Assembly: GCF_021730305.1 (NCBI RefSeq)
Contig: NZ_CP032674.1
Span: 4,511,001 to 4,575,000, forward strand
DNA from: Xanthobacter sp. YC-JY1
Lineage (GTDB): Bacteria; Pseudomonadota; Alphaproteobacteria; Rhizobiales; Xanthobacteraceae
Length of the DNA: 64,000 nt
Direction: 5' to 3'
Part shown: positions 19,269 to 27,876 of the stretch, one piece after another
How the letters are laid out: every line of letters starts with the position of its first letter
How positions within the stretch are numbered: the first letter of the stretch is position 1
The notes under the pieces: generated by a model
What the model saw: only the letters and a program-made list of their open reading frames with translations
Told to the model about the DNA's origin: nothing
The model's database searches: none
Position numbers and translations under genes: made by a program

Positions 19269-19376
19269 AAAAAAGGCCGCCCAAGCGGGGGCGGCCCGAC
19301 CTCCCGATTCTAATGAACACGCGCGGGAGGTCAACCGATCGCCCGCCAAGATGCGAATCGCAACCGCGACCTCCCG
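19269..19376 (-). ncRNA. Candidate structured RNA with intrinsic terminator upstream of argD
   Basis: On the minus strand three 9-nt arms follow each other: A CGGGAGGTC (19376-19368), B GACCTCCCG (19332-19324) and C CGGGAGGTC (19306-19298). B can pair perfectly with either A or C, so two folds exclude each other. Directly after C comes a perfect 8-bp GGCCGCCC/GGGCGGCC hairpin followed by six T (19296-19269), a textbook intrinsic terminator. argD starts 107 bases further on. The element is either the 3' part of a small RNA or a leader that controls argD-argF. The 5' end is unknown; a TACAAT box on the minus strand near 19460-19465 is one possible -10. I do not recognise a named family. Confidence 0.5.
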
Positions 19377-19731
19377 CCGCGCAAGGGTAAACGAAGCCTT
19401 AAGGAGCTGGGGAAAACGCTCCGCGACCCCTTGCCGACTCTGTTGCGAGGACCGGCCATATTGTAGGTTCTTGAAGGTCAGCCACGAGATGTCGTGCGCA
19501 GGGGCATCAGGAACCCTCTTCCAGGAACCGCGATCCGGGTCCATCCGAGCGCTTTGCCGCGCACGGGAACGGGGAGGGAGTCCGCCCTGCGGAAATCACG
19601 ATCCGGGACGCGCCCCAACCGGCGTTCCCGCCCATGGCTGAAGCGGCGCCGAGCGTTTCCGGCGCCCGCGGCGTTCTTGAGATGCTGCCGGTTGAAATGC
19701 GGCAAGTAGATGCGGCAAATGGAGAAGAGCG
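19377..19731. other. Upstream region of gcrA without a recognisable gene
   Basis: No convincing protein gene is seen here. It contains two GANTC (CcrM methylation) sites, GACTC 19436-19440 and GAGTC 19578-19582, with two more just to the left (GATTC 19306-19310 and GAATC 19355-19359). A TAAA-N7-TTAA half-match to the CtrA box lies at 19388-19402. Two copies of ATGCGGCAA lie at 19697-19720 just before gcrA. A 42-codon Arg-rich frame on the minus strand (19459-19331) has no ribosome site and is not annotated as a gene. Confidence 0.4.
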
Positions 19732-20295
19732 ATGAGCTGGAATGACGAGCGCGTCGAACTCTTGAAAAAGCTCTGGAGCGAAGGCCTCTCCGCGAGCCAG
19801 ATCGCCACGGAGCTCGGCGAGGTGACGCGCAATGCCGTCATCGGCAAGGTGCACCGCCTCGGCCTGTCCGGCCGGGCGAAGGCCGCTCCTGCCCCGGCGC
19901 GTCCCCGCGCCAGCGGAACGGCGCCGGCCAAGACCGGTCCCATGGGTGGACCGATGGGCGCACCCGCCGGGCGCCCCGACAATCAGGCACGGCCGCAGCG
20001 GCCGACCACCATCGGCAACACCGCCCTCGCGGCCGATCTGGACGAGGCACCGGAAGAGGCACCGGCGCCCGCCCCCGTGATGAGCGACAACGTGGTGCCC
20101 ATGACCCAGGGCTGCACCATCATGCAGCTCACCGAGAGCACCTGCCGCTGGCCGCTGGGCGAGCCCGGCACCGAGAGCTTCCACTTCTGCGGCGGCAAGG
20201 CCAATCCGGGCATGCCCTATTGCCAGACCCACGCCCGCATCGCCTACCAGCCGGTGCAGGACCGCCGCCGAGACCGCCGCCTCGCCTATCTCTGA
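19732..20295 (+). CDS. gcrA: Cell cycle regulator GcrA
   Basis: GcrA is the alphaproteobacterial factor that binds sigma70 RNA polymerase and activates promoters carrying CcrM-methylated GANTC sites, driving S-phase and division genes. The 187 residues begin with the diagnostic WNDERVELLKKLWSEGLSASQIA and TRNAVIGKVHRLGLSGR helix-turn-helix (1-48). A Pro/Ala-rich linker follows, then the C-terminal sigma-binding domain with CRWPLGEPGTESFHFCG and PYCQTHARIAY. The start has a GGAGAAG ribosome site. Four GANTC sites within 430 bases upstream suggest methylation-dependent control of gcrA itself (inference). Confidence 0.97.
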   Translation: MSWNDERVELLKKLWSEGLSASQIATELGEVTRNAVIGKVHRLGLSGRAKAAPAPARPRASGTAPAKTGPMGGPMGAPAGRPDNQARPQRPTTIGNTALAADLDEAPEEAPAPAPVMSDNVVPMTQGCTIMQLTESTCRWPLGEPGTESFHFCGGKANPGMPYCQTHARIAYQPVQDRRRDRRLAYL

Positions 20296-20312
20296 GGCGG
20301 GGAGCCAGACAG

Positions 20313-20349
20313 AAAAGGGCCCGCCTCCGGCCGGAGGCGGGCCCTTTTT
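20313..20349. terminator. Bidirectional terminator between gcrA and hisS
   Basis: A perfect 14-bp inverted repeat (GGGCCCGCCTCCGG / CCGGAGGCGGGCCC) is flanked by AAAA on the left and TTTTT on the right, so it can end transcripts from both convergent genes. Confidence 0.9.
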
Positions 20350-20372
20350 CGTTCAGGGGACGGCGGGCAGGC

Positions 20373-21899
20373 TCAGTCGTCCAATCCCAGCGAGGGGGCG
20401 GCGCGGCGCTCCAGCACGTCGCGGATGGCGGCGATCATCTCGCTCTCCTTGACCGCGAACTGGGCCGGGCGGGCGGCGCGATACTCCGCATTGTCGGCGA
20501 TGCCGGCAGCTATGCGGGCGCCTTCAACCAGATCCTTGATCTGGACCTCGCCCGCATCCTTCTCGTTTGACCCCTGGATGATGACGGCCGGGGCGCCGCG
20601 GCGGTCGGCATACTTCATCTGCGCCTTCATGCCGGCGCCGCCGAGATACATCTCGGCGCGGATGCCGCTCGCGCGCAGCTCGGACACCATCTTCATATAA
20701 TCGGCGATGCGGGCCGGCTCCTTGTCCATGGCCAGCACCACGACGGGGCCGACCTCGGCGTCCGCATCCATCTTGCCGAGAAAGGCGAGGGCCGCGAGCA
20801 AGCGGGAGACGCCGATGGAGAAGCCGGTGGCCGGCACCTTCTCGCCGCGGAAGCGGGCGACGAGGCCGTCATAGCGCCCCCCGCCGGCCACCGAGCCGAA
20901 GCGCACGGGGCGGCCGGTCTCGTCGGTGATCTCGAAGGTCAGCTCGGCCTCGTAGACGGGGCCGGTGTAATATTCGAGGCCGCGCACCACGCTGGGGTCG
21001 ATCTTCACCCGGTCCTGATAGCCGCCGGCAGCGAGCAGGGTGCGGATGTCGTTCAGCTCGGCCATGCCTTCCTGGAAGGCGGCGTTGCCGGCGAGCGCTG
21101 CGGCGAGCTGGACGTCGTCCAGCTCCACCTCGACGCCCACGTCGGTAGCACGCACGCCCTTGCCCGTGAGCATGGCGAGCACCACGGCGGCCTGCCGGTC
21201 ATCGAGACCGGCGCCCTTGGTGAAGTCGCCGCTCTCGTCCTTGCGGCCGGGACCGAGCAGGAGCGCGACGCCCTCGGCGCCGAACTTGTCGAACTTGTCG
21301 ATGGCCCTGAGCACGGTGAGGCGGCGGCCGGCATTCTCGTCGCCGCCGAGGCCGATGGCCTCCATCACGCCGTCGAGCACCTTGCGGTTGTTCACCTTCA
21401 CCACATAGGCGCCGCGCGGAATGCCCACCGCCTCCAGCGTGTCGGCAGCCATCATGCAGATCTCCGCATCGGCCGCGACCGAGGGGGCGCCCACCGTATC
21501 GGCATCGAACTGCATGAACTGGCGGAAGCGGCCGGGGCCGGGCTTCTCGTTGCGGAAGACGTAGCCCGCCCGGTAGGAGCGATAGGGCTTGGGCAATTGC
21601 TCGAAATGCTCGGCCACGTAGCGCGCCAGCGGAGCGGTGAGGTCGTAGCGCAGCGACAGCCACTGCTCGTCATCGTCCTGGAAGGAGAAGACGCCCTCAT
21701 TGGGCCGGTCGAGGTCCGGCAGGAACTTGCCGAGCGCATCGGTGTATTCGATGGCCGGGGTCTCCAGCGCCTCGAAGCCGTAAAGCGCATAGACGGCGCG
21801 GATCTTCTCCAGCATGGCGCGGGTGGCAGACAGCTCCGCGCCGGTGCGGTCGACAAGGCCGCGCGGGAGCCGCGCCTTCGGCTTGAATTCTTTGGCCAT
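20373..21899 (-). CDS. hisS: Histidine--tRNA ligase
   Basis: HisRS charges tRNA(His). The 508-residue class II synthetase shows motif 2 in [29 protein letters not shown], the histidine-specific [15 protein letters not shown] and the motif 3 region [28 protein letters not shown], then an anticodon-binding domain. Residue spacing and the long insert fit the alphaproteobacterial type. The ATG at 21899 ([14 protein letters not shown]) was chosen because conservation begins there; the frame stays open to 22064 but that stretch looks non-coding. Confidence 0.95.
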   Translation of the reverse strand: MAKEFKPKARLPRGLVDRTGAELSATRAMLEKIRAVYALYGFEALETPAIEYTDALGKFLPDLDRPNEGVFSFQDDDEQWLSLRYDLTAPLARYVAEHFEQLPKPYRSYRAGYVFRNEKPGPGRFRQFMQFDADTVGAPSVAADAEICMMAADTLEAVGIPRGAYVVKVNNRKVLDGVMEAIGLGGDENAGRRLTVLRAIDKFDKFGAEGVALLLGPGRKDESGDFTKGAGLDDRQAAVVLAMLTGKGVRATDVGVEVELDDVQLAAALAGNAAFQEGMAELNDIRTLLAAGGYQDRVKIDPSVVRGLEYYTGPVYEAELTFEITDETGRPVRFGSVAGGGRYDGLVARFRGEKVPATGFSIGVSRLLAALAFLGKMDADAEVGPVVVLAMDKEPARIADYMKMVSELRASGIRAEMYLGGAGMKAQMKYADRRGAPAVIIQGSNEKDAGEVQIKDLVEGARIAAGIADNAEYRAARPAQFAVKESEMIAAIRDVLERRAAPSLGLDD

Positions 21900-22173
21900 G
21901 ATGCTTCGGGACCCGTGTCCCGCTCGGTAAATGCAGGGGTCGGGGCGTCTTAGAGGACGGGGCGGGCCACGGCAAGGTCGCGGCCGGCGAACCGACCCGC
22001 GCGGGACGCAAGAAAGTTTCCGTTCCGGCACCCATGCCATGACAGTGCCGTCTTCCGCGCGCATGATGGCAAACGGGTAACGGCATCCGCCGCTTGACCC
22101 TCATCCCAGACCCTGCCGTCATGCTGCGCCCCGGGGGCGCTGAGTGGCGCCCATTGCCGCATGGAGGACACGC

Positions 22174-24024
22174 TTGCCCCACGACACGCCGCTCATTGCG
22201 ACCCTCGTCGGGGCCTTCGTGCTCGCCTTCGTGCTCGGTGCCGTCGCGCAGCGCCTCAAGCTGTCGCCGCTGGTCGGCTATCTCCTCGCCGGCGTCCTCG
22301 TGGGCCCGTTCACGCCGGGCTTCGTCGCCGATGAGCATCTGGCGCTGGAGCTGGCGGAGATCGGCGTCATCCTCCTGATGTTCGGCGTCGGCCTGCATTT
22401 CTCCCTCTCCGACCTCCTGTCGGTGAAAGCCATCGCCATACCCGGCGCCGTCGTGCAGATCGGCGTGGCGACCCTCATGGGCATGGGCCTCACCTGGGCC
22501 ATGGGCTGGAACCTCGGGGCCGGCATCGTCTTCGGCATCGCCCTGTCGGTCGCCTCAACCGTCGTGCTGCTGCGCGCGCTGCAGGAGCGGCGCATGGTGG
22601 AGAGCGAACAGGGGCGCATTGCGGTGGGCTGGCTCATCGTCGAGGACCTCGCCATGGTCCTCGCCCTCGTGCTGCTGCCGGCGCTGTCCGGCGCGCTGGG
22701 CGGACGGACCGTCACCACCGGCACCATCGACTGGCTGGGCCTCGGCGGCGATGTCTGGACCACGCTCGCCGTCACGCTGGTGAAGGTCGCCGGCTTCGTG
22801 GTGCTGATGCTGGTGGTGGGCCGCCGCGTCATTCCCTGGATCATGCACTGGGTGGCGCATATCGGCTCGCGCGAGCTGTTCCGCCTGGCGGTGCTGGCCA
22901 TCGCGCTGGGCGTCGCCTTCGGCTCGGCCAAGCTGTTCGGCGTGTCGTTCGCGCTCGGCGCCTTCTTCGCCGGCATGGTGCTGAGCGAGAGCCCCCTCTC
23001 CCATCGCGCCGCAGAGGAGACGCTGCCCCTGCGCGACGCCTTCGCCGTGCTGTTCTTCGTCTCGGTCGGCATGCTGGTGGACCCCTCCATCGTGCTGAAG
23101 AGCCCGATTCCGCTGCTGGTGACGGTGCTGATCGTGCTGTTCGGCAAGTCGATCGCCGCCTTCCTCATCGTGCGGGCGTTCGGCTACGGCAACTCCACCG
23201 CCTTCACCATCTCCGCCTCGCTGGCGCAGATCGGCGAGTTCTCCTTCATCCTCGTGGCGCTGGGGGTGGACCTGCAATTGCTGCCGGCCGAAGGACGCGA
23301 CCTGATCCTCGCGGCGGCGATCATCTCCATCCTCGCCAATCCCTTCTTCTTCCTGGTGCTGGACCGCTACCGCGCACGCCAGGCGCCGTTGCGGCCCGAA
23401 AAGCCCGCTGCCGCCGCGCCCGCCCCGGCCCCCAAGCCCGTGCCGGCGCTGCCGGAGACGGCGCTCACCAACCATACCGTGCTGGTCGGCTACGGCCGGG
23501 TGGGCCGCCTTGTCGCCGACGGGCTGAAGGCGGCGGGCACGCCGTTCCTCGTCATCGAGGACCAGGGTGACCGGCTGGAAGAGCTGAAGCGTCTGGGTCT
23601 TGAGGCAGTGAACGCCAACGCCGCCTCGGCCCCCGCCATCACCGCGGCGAATGTCGCGGGGGCGCGCCGCATCATCCTCGCCATCCCCGACGGGTTCGAG
23701 GCCAGCAACGTGCTGAAGAAGGCGCGCCAGCTCAATCCCGGCATCGAGATCGTCGCCCGCGCCCATTCGGATGCGGAGGTGGAGCACCTGCGCCAGAGCG
23801 GGGCCAACTTCATCATCATGGGCGAGCGGGAGGTGGCGCGCGGCATGCTGGCGCACGTGCTGGAGACCTCGCAGAACGATATCGCCGCCGCGGCTGCGGC
23901 CGAGCAGGCGGTGGAGGGCGGAAACCGGGCCGACCCTTCGGTTCCGTTCCCCTCCGGGCCTTCGGTCGAGGCGGCGCCGGGCCTTGCGGAGCCCGCTGCT
24001 GCGGCGCAGAAAGAGACGCTGTAG
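22174..24024 (+). CDS. Kef-type cation:proton antiporter with TrkA-N domain (YbaL-like)
   Basis: This is a CPA2-family membrane antiporter, probably K+/H+. About 12-13 helices fill residues 1-400, including the HFSLSDLLSVKAIAIPGA and ALSVASTVVLLRALQ segments typical of KefB/YbaL. A Pro/Ala-rich linker leads to a cytosolic RCK/TrkA-N Rossmann domain (VLVGYGRVGRLVADGL, VIEDQGDRLEEL). The start at TTG 22174 is preferred because GGAGG lies seven bases upstream; GTG 22144 is in frame without such a site. It may take part in pH or potassium balance. The C-terminal 40 residues are low-complexity. Confidence 0.88.
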   Translation: MPHDTPLIATLVGAFVLAFVLGAVAQRLKLSPLVGYLLAGVLVGPFTPGFVADEHLALELAEIGVILLMFGVGLHFSLSDLLSVKAIAIPGAVVQIGVATLMGMGLTWAMGWNLGAGIVFGIALSVASTVVLLRALQERRMVESEQGRIAVGWLIVEDLAMVLALVLLPALSGALGGRTVTTGTIDWLGLGGDVWTTLAVTLVKVAGFVVLMLVVGRRVIPWIMHWVAHIGSRELFRLAVLAIALGVAFGSAKLFGVSFALGAFFAGMVLSESPLSHRAAEETLPLRDAFAVLFFVSVGMLVDPSIVLKSPIPLLVTVLIVLFGKSIAAFLIVRAFGYGNSTAFTISASLAQIGEFSFILVALGVDLQLLPAEGRDLILAAAIISILANPFFFLVLDRYRARQAPLRPEKPAAAAPAPAPKPVPALPETALTNHTVLVGYGRVGRLVADGLKAAGTPFLVIEDQGDRLEELKRLGLEAVNANAASAPAITAANVAGARRIILAIPDGFEASNVLKKARQLNPGIEIVARAHSDAEVEHLRQSGANFIIMGEREVARGMLAHVLETSQNDIAAAAAAEQAVEGGNRADPSVPFPSGPSVEAAPGLAEPAAAAQKETL

Positions 24025-24035
24025 CTCGACCTTTA

Positions 24036-24052
24036 TTGCGAATAATTTGCAA
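24036..24052. promoter_or_regulatory. Mur/Fur-family operator 1 before sitA
   Basis: The 17-bp palindrome TTGCGAATAATTTGCAA matches itself in 7 of 8 pairs and has the TTGC/GCAA ends of rhizobial Mur (manganese-responsive Fur homologue) sites. It lies about 100 bases before the sitA start. Confidence 0.6.
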
Positions 24053-24075
24053 TTGCAGGAAGGGTGCGGTAGTTT

Positions 24076-24092
24076 TTGCGAATTGATCGCAA
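24076..24092. promoter_or_regulatory. Mur/Fur-family operator 2 before sitA
   Basis: TTGCGAATTGATCGCAA is a second 17-bp palindrome, identical to the first in its left eight bases and centred exactly 40 bases downstream, that is about four helical turns, on the same DNA face. Tandem sites suit Mn-dependent repression of sitABCD. Confidence 0.6.
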
Positions 24093-24137
24093 CTAAGGCG
24101 GCCGCGCCCGTCACGACCGCCGGACCGGAGCATTCCC

Positions 24138-25061
24138 GTGCCCGACGCCTTTGTCCTGTCCCGCCGGCATTTTCCGGCGCTTCTCCTCGCCGCCGCGGCG
24201 GTGGCCTTCGCCGCGCCGGCCCGTGCGGCGGCGCCGTTCAAGGTGGTGACCACCTTCACCGTCATCGCCGACATGGCGAAGAACGTGGCGGGCGACGCCG
24301 CGCAGGTGGAGAGCATCACCAAGCCCGGCGCCGAGATCCACAATTACCAGCCCACGCCCGGCGACCTCATCAAGGCGCAGGGGGCGAACCTGATCCTGTG
24401 GAACGGGCTGAACCTCGAACTGTGGTTCGAGAAATTTTTCTCCCGCCTCAAGAACGTGCCGAGCGTGGTGGTCTCGAAGGGCGTGGAGCCCATGGGCATC
24501 ACGGACGGCCCCTATAGCGGCAAGCCCAATCCCCATGCGTGGATGTCGCCGTCCGCCGCACTGATCTACGTGGACAACATCCGCGACGCGCTGGCGAAGT
24601 ACGATCCGGCCAACGCCGCGACCTACACCGCCAACGCCGCCGCCTACAAGGCGAAGATCACCGCCGCCATCGACCCGATCCGCGCCGAGCTGGAGAAGGT
24701 GCCGGCCGAGCAGCGCTGGCTCGTCACCAGCGAGGGGGCCTTCTCCTACCTCGCCCGCGATTTCGGGCTGAAGGCGCTCTATCTCTGGCCCATCAACGCC
24801 GACCAGCAGGGCACCCCCCAGCAGGTGCGCCGCGTGGTGGACGTGATCAGGAAGGACCACATCCCGGTCATCTTCTCGGAAAGCACCATCTCGGCCGAGC
24901 CGGCCAAGCAGGTGGCGCGGGAGACGGGGGCCCGCTACGGGGGCGTGCTCTATGTGGATTCCCTCTCCGACCCTTCCGGCCCGGTGCCCACCTATCTCGA
25001 CCTCCTGAAGGTGACGAGCGGCACCATCGCCGCCGGCCTCACCGGCAAGGTGGCGCCATGA
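24138..25061 (+). CDS. sitA: Manganese/iron ABC transporter substrate-binding protein SitA
   Basis: SitA is the periplasmic Mn2+/Fe2+ receptor of the SitABCD importer. The 307 residues open with a signal peptide ([17 protein letters not shown], then PARAAA). The cluster A-I metal-binding fold follows with [18 protein letters not shown] (His ligand), [25 protein letters not shown] (His ligand) and a final ESTISAEP and YVDSLSD segment with acidic ligands. These words match SitA better than ZnuA, and no His-rich loop is present. The start is GTG 24138. The stop overlaps the sitB start by four bases. Confidence 0.95.
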   Translation: MPDAFVLSRRHFPALLLAAAAVAFAAPARAAAPFKVVTTFTVIADMAKNVAGDAAQVESITKPGAEIHNYQPTPGDLIKAQGANLILWNGLNLELWFEKFFSRLKNVPSVVVSKGVEPMGITDGPYSGKPNPHAWMSPSAALIYVDNIRDALAKYDPANAATYTANAAAYKAKITAAIDPIRAELEKVPAEQRWLVTSEGAFSYLARDFGLKALYLWPINADQQGTPQQVRRVVDVIRKDHIPVIFSESTISAEPAKQVARETGARYGGVLYVDSLSDPSGPVPTYLDLLKVTSGTIAAGLTGKVAP

Positions 25062-25954
25062 ACGCCCCCCTCACCCGGCAGGCTCTCGCCGAGGCCGGCG
25101 CCGGCATTCTGGTCGAGCACGTCACCGTCACCTATCGCAACGGCCACACCGCTTTGCGCGATGCGAGCTTCGCCATTCCCATCGGCACCATCACCGCGCT
25201 GGTGGGGGTGAACGGCTCCGGCAAGTCCACCTTGTTCAAGACCATCATGGGCTTCCTCAAGGCGGCGCGGGGCGAGGTGCGCATCTTGGGGCTGAGCGTG
25301 CCGGAGGCGCTGAAGCGCAACGTGGTCGCCTATGTGCCGCAGGCCGAGGAGGTGGACTGGACCTTCCCCGTCCTCGTCGAGGACGTGGTGATGATGGGCC
25401 GCTACGGCCACATGAACCTCTTGCGCATTCCCGGCGCCGCCGACCGCGCGGCGGTGGAGGCGGCGCTCTCCCGCGTCAACATGCTGGACTTCCGCAAACG
25501 GCAGATCGGCGAGCTCTCCGGCGGGCAGAGGAAGCGCGTATTCCTCGCCCGCGCACTGGCGCAGGACGCCCGCGTGATCCTGCTGGACGAGCCCTTCACC
25601 GGCGTGGACGTGAAGACCGAGGACGCCATCATCGCTTTGCTGCGCGCCTTGCGGGACGAGGGGCGGGTGATGCTGGTCTCCACCCACAATCTCGGCTCGG
25701 TGCCCGAATTCTGCGACCGCACGGTGCTGGTGAAGGGCACCGTGCTCGCCTACGGCCTCACCTCCGAGGTGTTCACGCAAGCGAACCTCGAAAAGGCCTT
25801 CGGCGGCGTGCTGCGCCATTTCGTGCTGGACGAGAGCCACGCCGCCACGCCCGGCACGCTGGGGGTGCTCACCGACGACGAGCGCCCCCTCGTCCTCTAC
25901 AAGGACCGCCCCGCCCAGAGCGGCACGGCGGGCTCGAGCGAGGGGATCGGGTGA
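25058..25954 (+). CDS. sitB: Manganese/iron ABC transporter ATPase SitB
   Basis: This is the ATP-hydrolysing subunit of the importer. The 298 residues carry Walker [10 protein letters not shown], the Q-loop in [10 protein letters not shown], the ABC signature [15 protein letters not shown], Walker B VILLDEPF and the switch His in LVSTHNLG. The start ATG overlaps the sitA stop (ATGA), so translation is coupled. The C-terminal 35 residues (THR/Pro/Ser-rich) go beyond the ATPase core. A 223-base palindromic insert follows before sitC. Confidence 0.95.
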   Translation: MNAPLTRQALAEAGAGILVEHVTVTYRNGHTALRDASFAIPIGTITALVGVNGSGKSTLFKTIMGFLKAARGEVRILGLSVPEALKRNVVAYVPQAEEVDWTFPVLVEDVVMMGRYGHMNLLRIPGAADRAAVEAALSRVNMLDFRKRQIGELSGGQRKRVFLARALAQDARVILLDEPFTGVDVKTEDAIIALLRALRDEGRVMLVSTHNLGSVPEFCDRTVLVKGTVLAYGLTSEVFTQANLEKAFGGVLRHFVLDESHAATPGTLGVLTDDERPLVLYKDRPAQSGTAGSSEGIG

Positions 25955-25979
25955 TGGGCGCAGATCACGCCGCCCTCGC

Positions 25980-26151
25980 GCCCCGGCCAAGCGACAGCGC
26001 AGCGGGAGCGCTGAGCCGGGGCCCAGCGCAAGACTCCTGCGCAGCAGGCCCAGTCCGGCGACCTCCGCGGCAAGGCGCCTTCGTCACGTCCTTGCGCTGG
26101 ATCCCGGCTCTCCCTTCGCTGCGCTCACGCTCCGCTGCGGTCGGCCGGGAT
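25980..26151. repeat. Palindromic repeat insert inside the sit operon
   Basis: The 223-base gap between sitB and sitC holds two hairpin units: GCCCCGGC (25980-25987) with GCCGGGGC (26015-26022), and ATCCCGGC (26101-26108) with GCCGGGAT (26144-26151). The second unit surrounds CGCTGCGCTCACGCTCCG-like inner repeats typical of REP/BIME elements in GC-rich alphaproteobacteria. The other sit junctions are 4-base overlaps, so this looks like a later insertion. Confidence 0.6.
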
Positions 26152-26177
26152 GCTGGCCGGCGCCAAGGGGGCACGCC

Positions 26178-27038
26178 ATGACGCTCCTCCTCGAACCCTT
26201 CTCCTATTCCTACATGGTCAACGCCATGTGGGTGTCGGCGCTGGTGGGCGCCGTGTGCGCCTTCCTCTCCGCCTTCCTCATGCTCAAGGGCTGGTCGCTG
26301 ATCGGCGATGCCCTCTCCCATTCCATCGTGCCGGGCGTGGCCGGGGCCTACATGCTGGGGCTGCCCTTCTCGGTGGGCGCCTTCTTCGCCGGGGCGCTGG
26401 CGGCGGGGGCAATGCTGTTTTTGCAGGAGCGGACCAAGCTGAAGGAGGATGCCGTCATCGGCCTCATCTTCACCTCCTTCTTCGGGCTCGGCCTGTTCAT
26501 GGTCTCCCTGTCGCCGACCTCGGTGAACGTGCAGACCATCGTGCTCGGCAACATCCTCGCCATCTCGCCCGCCGACACGCTGCAACTCGCCATCATCGGC
26601 TTCGTCTCGCTGGCCTTGCTGCTCGTGTTCTGGAAGGACCTGATGGTGACCTTCTTCGACGAGAGCCACGCCCGCTCCATCGGCCTCAAGCCCACGGCGC
26701 TCAAGGTGATGTTCTTCACTTTGCTCGCTGCCTCCACGGTGGCAGCATTGCAGACGGTGGGCGCCTTCCTCGTCATCGCCATGGTGGTGACGCCCGGCGC
26801 CACCGCCTATCTCCTCACCGACCGCTTCCCCCGGCTGATCGCCCTGTCGGTCGCCATCGGCGCCACCACCTGCTTCGTCGGCGCCTACGCCTCCTATTTC
26901 CTCGACGGGGCGACGGGCGGCATCATCGTGGTGCTGCAGACGCTGATCTTCCTCCTGGCCTTCGTCTTCGCCCCCAAGCACGGCGTGCTGGCGGCGCGGC
27001 GGCAGGCGGCCGAGGCGCTGAAGGAGGGCGCGGCATGA
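26178..27038 (+). CDS. sitC: Manganese/iron ABC transporter permease SitC
   Basis: SitC is one of two inner-membrane channel subunits of the importer. The 286 residues give about eight to nine hydrophobic helices and the ABC-3 family words MLKGWSLIGDALSHSIVPGV, GLIFTSFFGLGLFM and AAMVVTPGATAYLL-like segment. AAGGGGG lies before the ATG, so it has its own ribosome site after the palindromic insert. The stop overlaps the sitD start by four bases. Confidence 0.94.
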   Translation: MTLLLEPFSYSYMVNAMWVSALVGAVCAFLSAFLMLKGWSLIGDALSHSIVPGVAGAYMLGLPFSVGAFFAGALAAGAMLFLQERTKLKEDAVIGLIFTSFFGLGLFMVSLSPTSVNVQTIVLGNILAISPADTLQLAIIGFVSLALLLVFWKDLMVTFFDESHARSIGLKPTALKVMFFTLLAASTVAALQTVGAFLVIAMVVTPGATAYLLTDRFPRLIALSVAIGATTCFVGAYASYFLDGATGGIIVVLQTLIFLLAFVFAPKHGVLAARRQAAEALKEGAA

Positions 27039-27871
27039 GCCTTTTCGCCCCCTTCCAGTTCGATTTCATGCAGACCGCCCTCGTCATCGCCGCCTTGGTG
27101 GCGGTGCCCATGGCGCTGCTGTCCTGCTTCCTGGTGCTGAAGGGTTGGTCGCTGATGGGGGATGCCGTCTCCCACGCGGTGCTGCCGGGCGTGGTGCTGG
27201 CCTATATGGCCGGGCTGCCGCTCGCCTTCGGCGCCTTCGTGGCCGGCATGGTCTGCGCGCTTGGCACCGGCTATCTCAAGGCCAATAGCCGGGTGAAGGA
27301 AGACACCGTGATGGGCGTGGTCTTCTCCGGCATGTTCGGGCTGGGGCTGGTGCTCTACACTAAGATCCAGACCGACGTGCACCTCGACCACATCCTCTTC
27401 GGCGACATGCTGGGCGTGAGCTGGGGCGACATCGCCGAGAGCGCCATCATCGCCGGCCTCGTGACTTTGGTGCTGCTGGCCAAATGGCGTGACCTGCTGC
27501 TGAACGCCTTCGATCCCGCCCAGGCGAAGGCGGTGGGCCTCCACACCGGCCTTTTGCATTACGGCCTGCTGGTGATGCTCTCGCTGACCATCGTCGCGGC
27601 GCTCAAAGCCGTGGGCATCATCCTCGCCGTGGCCCTGCTCATCGCGCCGGGGGCCATCGCGTTTCTCGTGACGAAGCGCTTCGGCTGGATGCTCACCGTG
27701 TCGGTTCTGGTGGCGGTCTCCTGCTCGCTGGCCGGCGTCTATCTCTCCTTCTTCCTGGACTCGGCGCCCGCCCCGACCATCGTGCTGCTGATGACGGGCG
27801 TGTTCATCGCGGCGTTCGTGGGCGTGCGGGTGAAGGCGCGGCGGGTGGAGCTAGCTGATCAGAGGCCGTGA
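27035..27871 (+). CDS. sitD: Manganese/iron ABC transporter permease SitD
   Basis: SitD is the second channel subunit and pairs with SitC. The 278 residues repeat the family pattern FLVLKGWSLMGDAVSHAVLPGV, VFSGMFGLGLVLYTKIQTDVHLDHILFGDMLG and ALLIAPGAIAFLV, with about eight helices. Start ATG 27035 overlaps the sitC stop. The downstream DUF4238 gene begins six bases after the sitD stop and could be read as part of the operon. Confidence 0.94.
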   Translation: MSLFAPFQFDFMQTALVIAALVAVPMALLSCFLVLKGWSLMGDAVSHAVLPGVVLAYMAGLPLAFGAFVAGMVCALGTGYLKANSRVKEDTVMGVVFSGMFGLGLVLYTKIQTDVHLDHILFGDMLGVSWGDIAESAIIAGLVTLVLLAKWRDLLLNAFDPAQAKAVGLHTGLLHYGLLVMLSLTIVAALKAVGIILAVALLIAPGAIAFLVTKRFGWMLTVSVLVAVSCSLAGVYLSFFLDSAPAPTIVLLMTGVFIAAFVGVRVKARRVELADQRP

Positions 27872-27876
27872 CCCCT

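Noticed and set aside
19331-19459. A 42-codon Arg-rich reading frame on the minus strand before argD that could be a leader peptide
   Set aside because: It has no Shine-Dalgarno sequence, its ATG overlaps a possible -10 box, and Arg-rich frames are common by chance in such GC-rich DNA. It is mentioned only with the RNA finding.
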